DNA of 64,000 nt, taken from Streptomyces sp. A2-16 (GTDB taxonomy: Bacteria; Actinomycetota; Actinomycetes; Streptomycetales; Streptomycetaceae). The notes below the pieces were generated by a model. It had not been told where the DNA came from, searched no databases, and saw only the letters and a program-made list of their open reading frames with translations. Position 1 is the stretch's first letter. Every line of letters starts with the position of its first letter. This document shows positions 60,110 to 64,000 of this stretch, one piece after another. The stretch lies in NCBI RefSeq assembly GCF_018128905.1, contig NZ_CP063808.1:9486001-9550000 (forward strand). Reading direction: 5' to 3'. Position numbers and translations under genes: made by a program.

Positions 60110-62368
60110 CTACTTGAGCAGCGCGGGGATCGTCTCCTCGTGAGCCGTGCGCAGCTCCTCCAGCGACAGCTCGAACTCGCCCTGGAGCTCGACCGTGTCG
60201 CCGTCCACGACACCGATGCGGGTGACGGGCAGGCCGCGCGCACCGCACATGTCGTTGAAGCGGAGCTCCTCGGAGCGCGGTACGGCGACGACCGCGCGTC
60301 CCGCCGACTCGGAGAAGAGGAGCGTGAACGCGTCCAGCCCGTCCGGTACGACCAGACGCGCGCCCTTGCCGCCGAGCAGCGCCGACTCCACGACCGCCTG
60401 GATCAGACCGCCGTCGGACAGGTCGTGCGCGGAGTCGATCATGCCGTCGCGGGAGGCCGAGATCAGGATCTCGGCCAGCAGGCGCTCGCGCTCCAGGTCG
60501 ACCTTGGGCGGCAGGCCGCCGAGGTGGTCGTGGACGACCTGGGACCAGGCCGAGCCGCCGAACTCCTCACGGGTGTCACCGAGGAGGTAGAGCAGCTGCC
60601 CCTCCTCCTGGAAGGCGACCGGCGTGCGGCGGGCGACGTCGTCGATGACGCCCAGCACGGCCACGACCGGGGTCGGGTGGATCGCCACCTCGCCGGTCTG
60701 GTTGTACAGGGAGACATTGCCGCCGGTGACCGGAGTGCCCAACTGCTGGCAGGCGTCGGCGAGTCCGCGGATGGCCTCCGCGAACTGCCACATGACGGCC
60801 GGGTCCTCGGGCGAGCCGAAGTTCAGGCAGTCGGAGACGGCGAGCGGCTTGGCGCCGGTCGTCGCCACGTTCCGGTAGGCCTCCGAGAGCGCCAGCTGGG
60901 CGCCCGCGTACGGGTCCAGCTTGGCGTAACGGCCGTTGCCGTCGGTCGCGATGGCGACGCCGAGGCCGGTCTCCTCGTCGATGCGGATCATGCCGGAGTC
61001 CTCCGGCTGGGCCAGCACCGTGTTGCCCTGCACGAAGTGGTCGTACTGCGAGGTGATCCACTTCTTGGAGGCCTGGTTGGGAGAGGACACGAGCTTCAGG
61101 ACCTGGTCCTTCAGCTCCTCGCCGGACGAGGGCCGGGGCAGCTTGTTCGCGTCGTCCGCCTGGAGCTCGTCCTGCCAGGACGGGCGGGCGTAGGGGCGCT
61201 CGTAGACCGGGCCGTCGTGGGCGACCGTGCGCGGGTCGACGTCGACGATCTTGCCGCCGTGCCAGTAGATCTCCAGCCGGTCGCCGTCGGTGACCTCACC
61301 GATGACGGTGGCGATGACGTCCCACTTGTCGCAGATCTCGAGGAACCGGTCGACCTTCTCCGGCTCGACGACCGCGCACATGCGTTCCTGCGACTCGCTC
61401 ATGAGGATTTCCTCGGGCGAGAGCGTGGAGTCGCGCAGCGGTACGTCGTCCAGAGTGACGCGCATGCCGCCGGAGCCGTTGGAGGCGAGCTCGGAGGTGG
61501 CGCAGGACAGGCCGGCCGCGCCGAGGTCCTGGATGCCGACGACCAGCTTCTCCTTGAAGGCCTCCAGGGTGCACTCGATGAGGAGCTTCTCCTGGAAGGG
61601 GTCGCCGACCTGGACGGCGGGGCGCTTCGACGGCTTGGCGTCGTCGAAGGTCTCGGAGGCGAGGATCGAGGCGCCGCCGATGCCGTCGCCGCCCGTGCGG
61701 GCCCCGTACAGGATGACCTTGTTGCCCGCGCCGGACGCCTTCGCGAGGTGGATGTCCTCGTGCCGCATGACGCCGATGGCACCGGCGTTGACCAGCGGGT
61801 TGCCCTGGTAGCAGGCGTCGAAGACGACCTCGCCGCCGATGTTGGGCAGACCGAGGCAGTTGCCGTAGCCGCCGATGCCGGCGACGACACCGGGGAGGAC
61901 GCGCTTGGTGTCGGGGTGGTCGGCCGCGCCGAAGCGCAGCGGGTCCACGACCGCGACCGGGCGCGCGCCCATCGCGATGATGTCGCGGACGATGCCGCCG
62001 ACACCGGTGGCCGCGCCCTGGTAGGGCTCGACGTACGACGGGTGGTTGTGGGACTCGACCTTGAAGGTGACCGCGTAGCCCTGGCCGACGTCGACCACGC
62101 CCGCGTTCTCGCCGATGCCGACGAGCAGGGCATCGCTCTGCGGGGCCTTCTCGCCGAACTGGCGCAGGTGCACCTTCGACGACTTGTACGAGCAGTGCTC
62201 GGACCACATGACCGAGTACATGGCGAGCTCGGCGCCCGTCGGGCGGCGGCCGAGGATCTCCACCACCCGCTCGTACTCGTCCTTCTTCAGGCCCAGTTCG
62301 GCCCAGGGCAGCTCGACGTCGGGGGTCGCGGCCGCGTGCTCGACCGTGTCCAGAGGCGTCCGGCTCAT
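60110..62368 (-). CDS. purL: FGAM synthase subunit PurL (small form)
   Basis: 752 residues. ATP-dependent amination of FGAR to FGAM. The small-PurL type lacks its own glutaminase and works with PurQ and PurS, encoded directly upstream. Motifs: MWSEHCSYKSSK, ESHNHPSYVEPYQGAATGVG, RTGGDGIGGASILAS, DLGAAGLSCATSELASNGSG. It overlaps purQ by four bases (ATGA). Confidence 0.96.
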   Translation of the reverse strand: MSRTPLDTVEHAAATPDVELPWAELGLKKDEYERVVEILGRRPTGAELAMYSVMWSEHCSYKSSKVHLRQFGEKAPQSDALLVGIGENAGVVDVGQGYAVTFKVESHNHPSYVEPYQGAATGVGGIVRDIIAMGARPVAVVDPLRFGAADHPDTKRVLPGVVAGIGGYGNCLGLPNIGGEVVFDACYQGNPLVNAGAIGVMRHEDIHLAKASGAGNKVILYGARTGGDGIGGASILASETFDDAKPSKRPAVQVGDPFQEKLLIECTLEAFKEKLVVGIQDLGAAGLSCATSELASNGSGGMRVTLDDVPLRDSTLSPEEILMSESQERMCAVVEPEKVDRFLEICDKWDVIATVIGEVTDGDRLEIYWHGGKIVDVDPRTVAHDGPVYERPYARPSWQDELQADDANKLPRPSSGEELKDQVLKLVSSPNQASKKWITSQYDHFVQGNTVLAQPEDSGMIRIDEETGLGVAIATDGNGRYAKLDPYAGAQLALSEAYRNVATTGAKPLAVSDCLNFGSPEDPAVMWQFAEAIRGLADACQQLGTPVTGGNVSLYNQTGEVAIHPTPVVAVLGVIDDVARRTPVAFQEEGQLLYLLGDTREEFGGSAWSQVVHDHLGGLPPKVDLERERLLAEILISASRDGMIDSAHDLSDGGLIQAVVESALLGGKGARLVVPDGLDAFTLLFSESAGRAVVAVPRSEELRFNDMCGARGLPVTRIGVVDGDTVELQGEFELSLEELRTAHEETIPALLK

Positions 62369-63045
62369 GCGTTGACCAGCTTCTTGAGGATCGAGGTGAA
62401 GAAGGGGAGGCCGTCGGTGCGGCCGGAGCCGATGAGCGGCTCCACGGCGTGCTCCGGGTGCGGCATGAGGCCTACGACGTTCCCGGCCTCGTTGGTGATG
62501 CCGGCGATGTCGTTGAGCGAGCCGTTGGGGTTGAAGTCCAGGTAGCGGAAGGCGACCCGGCCCTCGGCCTCCAGCTTGTCCAGCGTGTACTGGTCGGCGA
62601 CGTACCGGCCGTCCATGTTCTTCAGCGGGATGTGGATCTCCTGGCCGGACTCGTAGTCGGCGGTCCAGGCGGTCTCCGCGTTCTCCACCCGCAGCTTCTG
62701 GTCGCGGCAGATGAAGTGGAGGTGGTCGTTGCCGAGCATTCCGCCCGGGAGGAGGTGGGCCTCGGTGAGGATCTGGAAGCCGTTGCAGATGCCGAGGACC
62801 GGAAGCCCGGCCTTCGCCTGCTCGATGACCGTCTCCATCACCGGCGAGAAGCGGGAGATGGCGCCGGCCCGCAGATAGTCGCCGTAGGAGAAACCACCGG
62901 GGAGCACGACCGCGTCGACCTGGTGGAGGTCCTTGTCCTTGTGCCAGAGAGCGACCGGTTCGGCACCCGCGAGGCGGATCGCGCGCTGGGTGTCCCGGTC
63001 GTCGAGGCTGCCGGGGAAAGTGACGACGCCAATACGAGCGGTCAC
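62365..63045 (-). CDS. purQ: FGAM synthase glutaminase subunit PurQ
   Basis: 226 residues; class I glutamine amidotransferase. Nucleophile Cys87 lies in LPVLGICNGFQIL, with His/Glu in LMPHPEHAVEPL near the end. It supplies ammonia to PurL. Overlaps both purS upstream and purL downstream by four bases. Confidence 0.96.
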   Translation of the reverse strand: MTARIGVVTFPGSLDDRDTQRAIRLAGAEPVALWHKDKDLHQVDAVVLPGGFSYGDYLRAGAISRFSPVMETVIEQAKAGLPVLGICNGFQILTEAHLLPGGMLGNDHLHFICRDQKLRVENAETAWTADYESGQEIHIPLKNMDGRYVADQYTLDKLEAEGRVAFRYLDFNPNGSLNDIAGITNEAGNVVGLMPHPEHAVEPLIGSGRTDGLPFFTSILKKLVNA

Positions 63046-63311
63046 TTCGCGGCCTCCGCGACTTCCTCCACCTTGACGGTGAAGTCCTCGATCACGGTGT
63101 TGGCGAGGAAGGATTCCGCAAGATCGTGGATGCGGGCGAGCGCGGCCTCGTCGACCGGTCCGTCAACTTCCAGTTCGAATCGCTTTCCCTGACGTACGTC
63201 GGAGATGCCTTCGAAACCCAGTCGCGGCAGTGCGCGCTGGACCGCCTGGCCCTGGGGGTCGAGGATCTCCGGCTTGAGCATGACGTCGACTACGACGCGT
63301 GCCACTGGCAC
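63042..63311 (-). CDS. purS: FGAM synthase subunit PurS
   Basis: Eighty-nine residues: VVVDVMLKPEILDPQGQAVQ, LGFEGISDVRQGKRFELEV. Small structural subunit bridging PurQ and PurL. First gene of the purSQL operon; divergent from the lsr2-type gene, with a 263-base shared upstream region. Confidence 0.95.
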   Translation of the reverse strand: MPVARVVVDVMLKPEILDPQGQAVQRALPRLGFEGISDVRQGKRFELEVDGPVDEAALARIHDLAESFLANTVIEDFTVKVEEVAEAAK

Positions 63312-63574
63312 TCCCGGTGGTGTGGTGCTGAGCAGGTTCCTTCAGACTACCCGCACAAAATTTCTACGCGCGTTGAGTTGTAGGAATCTACGTGACGGCC
63401 ATCACGGCGCATCACGGACGCGGGCGTCCGCGAAAATTTCCGGGAAAGATCCCAGATCGACACCCGATACCTATTGCGCTCGGACACGCGGAAGGATTTA
63501 GTCGAGCTTCACAATGCATTGTCGGGCACTGTACAAATGAATTGGCAACGTGCCGTACGAAGGGACCGATATTC

Positions 63575-63892
63575 GTGGCGCAGAAGGTCGTGGTCACTCT
63601 CTTTGACGACATCGACGGCTCGGAAGCAGCGGAAACGATCGCCTTCGGGCTCGACGGCAAGTCGTACGAGATCGACCTGAATCAATCCAATGCCAAGAAA
63701 CTGCGTAAGGCGCTCGAGCCCTACGTGGAGGCCGGCCGCAAGCGGTCCAGGTCGGGCAAGGCGTACAAGCAGACCGAGGTCGCTCCCGACCCGGCGGCGG
63801 TGCGGGCCTGGGCCCAGGCCAACAAGATGGACGTCCCCGCCCGCGGACGGATCCCCAAGAAGGTCTACGAGGCGTTCGCCGAGGCGCAGTAG
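63575..63892 (+). CDS. Lsr2-family nucleoid-associated protein (LsrL-type)
   Basis: 105 residues from GTG. N-terminal dimerisation strands AQKVVVTLFDDIDGSEAAET; C-terminal DNA-binding domain with VRAWAQANKMDVPARGRIPK, the RGR AT-hook-like minor-groove clamp. Lsr2 proteins silence AT-rich, acquired DNA. Streptomyces have two; the paralogue beside the purSQL genes is the one called LsrL in S. coelicolor as I recall. It is relevant here because the element to the left is the sort of DNA these proteins bind. Confidence 0.92.
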   Translation: MAQKVVVTLFDDIDGSEAAETIAFGLDGKSYEIDLNQSNAKKLRKALEPYVEAGRKRSRSGKAYKQTEVAPDPAAVRAWAQANKMDVPARGRIPKKVYEAFAEAQ

Positions 63893-64000
63893 GTCCCCGT
63901 CGACGCCGGGTCACCCGCCCCTCGGGACAACCGACTTGCGTTGCACCCCACCTGGTCAGCTAGAGTCTGGAGCACGCCGAGGGGCGAGGCCGAAAAGGCC
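63893..64000 (+). promoter_or_regulatory. Probable promoter at the right edge
   Basis: TTGCGT or TTGCAC near 63937–63945 and TAGAGT at about 63961 resemble a vegetative promoter, though the spacing (about 19 or 14) is not ideal. A transcript would run off the window. No gene start is visible. Confidence 0.35.

Noticed and set aside
55641..60143. 1,500-codon open frame on the + strand across purM/purF
   Set aside because: It runs antisense to recognised purine genes and spans several of them; composition is typical of a shadow.
60140..62545. 801-codon frame on the + strand across purL/purQ
   Set aside because: Antisense shadow of purL, which has full family motifs.

Overview
The window is high-GC actinomycete DNA and almost certainly a Streptomyces chromosome. 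Evidence: the bldC – valine dehydrogenase – DUF3073 – purM – purF neighbourhood, the small-purL/purQ/purS – lsr2-like block, hrpA flanked by tRNA genes, third-position GC bias, and families largely restricted to Streptomyces (DUF5994, DUF6274, NsdA-like HTH/TPR proteins). Gene order right of 37.4 kb is the conserved core order I know from S. coelicolor (about SCO4076 to SCO4096); this comes from memory, not from a search.

Region 1 (1–7.1 kb) holds chromosomal genes with several deletion scars: a sensor kinase fused out of frame to the tail of a response regulator, a MarR gene running into what looks like the last codons of an MFS transporter, and the decapitated 3' ends of a secreted S8 protease and an unknown gene meeting head to head. 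Between them sits a compact riboflavin-related unit: ribA (GTP cyclohydrolase II), a MarR regulator and a RibD-like reductase–deaminase, with matching palindromes at both promoter regions. Small stress-type genes follow (DUF5994, CsbD, STAS, Asp23/Gls24).

Region 2 (7.09–37.46 kb) is an integrated element of about 30 kb in the 3' half of a tRNA-Lys(TTT) gene. A 48-bp repeat bounds it, and a 22-bp direct repeat lies inside each end. From left to right it carries: (a) a probable anti-phage pair, a STAND NTPase of about 2,185 residues with a PD-(D/E)xK-like N-terminus plus a 309-residue companion; (b) a GNAT and an HTH/TPR regulator, divergent from an anti-sigma-like ATPase and two tiny Cys-containing proteins; (c) a complete FxLD-type class I lanthipeptide cluster (precursor, full-length LanB, LanC, SpaB_C–PIMT methyltransferase fusion, downstream TPR-like gene); (d) a mobilisation module (MobC, relaxase interrupted by an amber codon, DUF2637 membrane protein, DUF3631 ATPase); (e) Xis, XRE regulator and tyrosine integrase; (f) three unrecognised cargo genes next to attR (a PIN-like protein and a two-gene operon). 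No FtsK/TraB-type translocase is visible, so it looks like a mobilisable rather than self-transmissible element.

Region 3 (37.4–64 kb) is core chromosome: tRNA-Lys, an APC permease, a secreted FG-GAP protein, a DEAD-box helicase with an RGG/RDDR tail, a lipoprotein, a zincin, a metallophosphoesterase, tRNA-Glu/Asp/Phe, hrpA, a second tRNA-Asp copy with a degenerate third fragment, bldC, valine dehydrogenase, and purine genes (purM, purF, purL, purQ, purS) ending at an Lsr2-type nucleoid protein.

The best candidates for something new are the STAND/companion pair, the three genes between the integrase and attR, and the element's combination of a lanthipeptide cluster with defence-like cargo.
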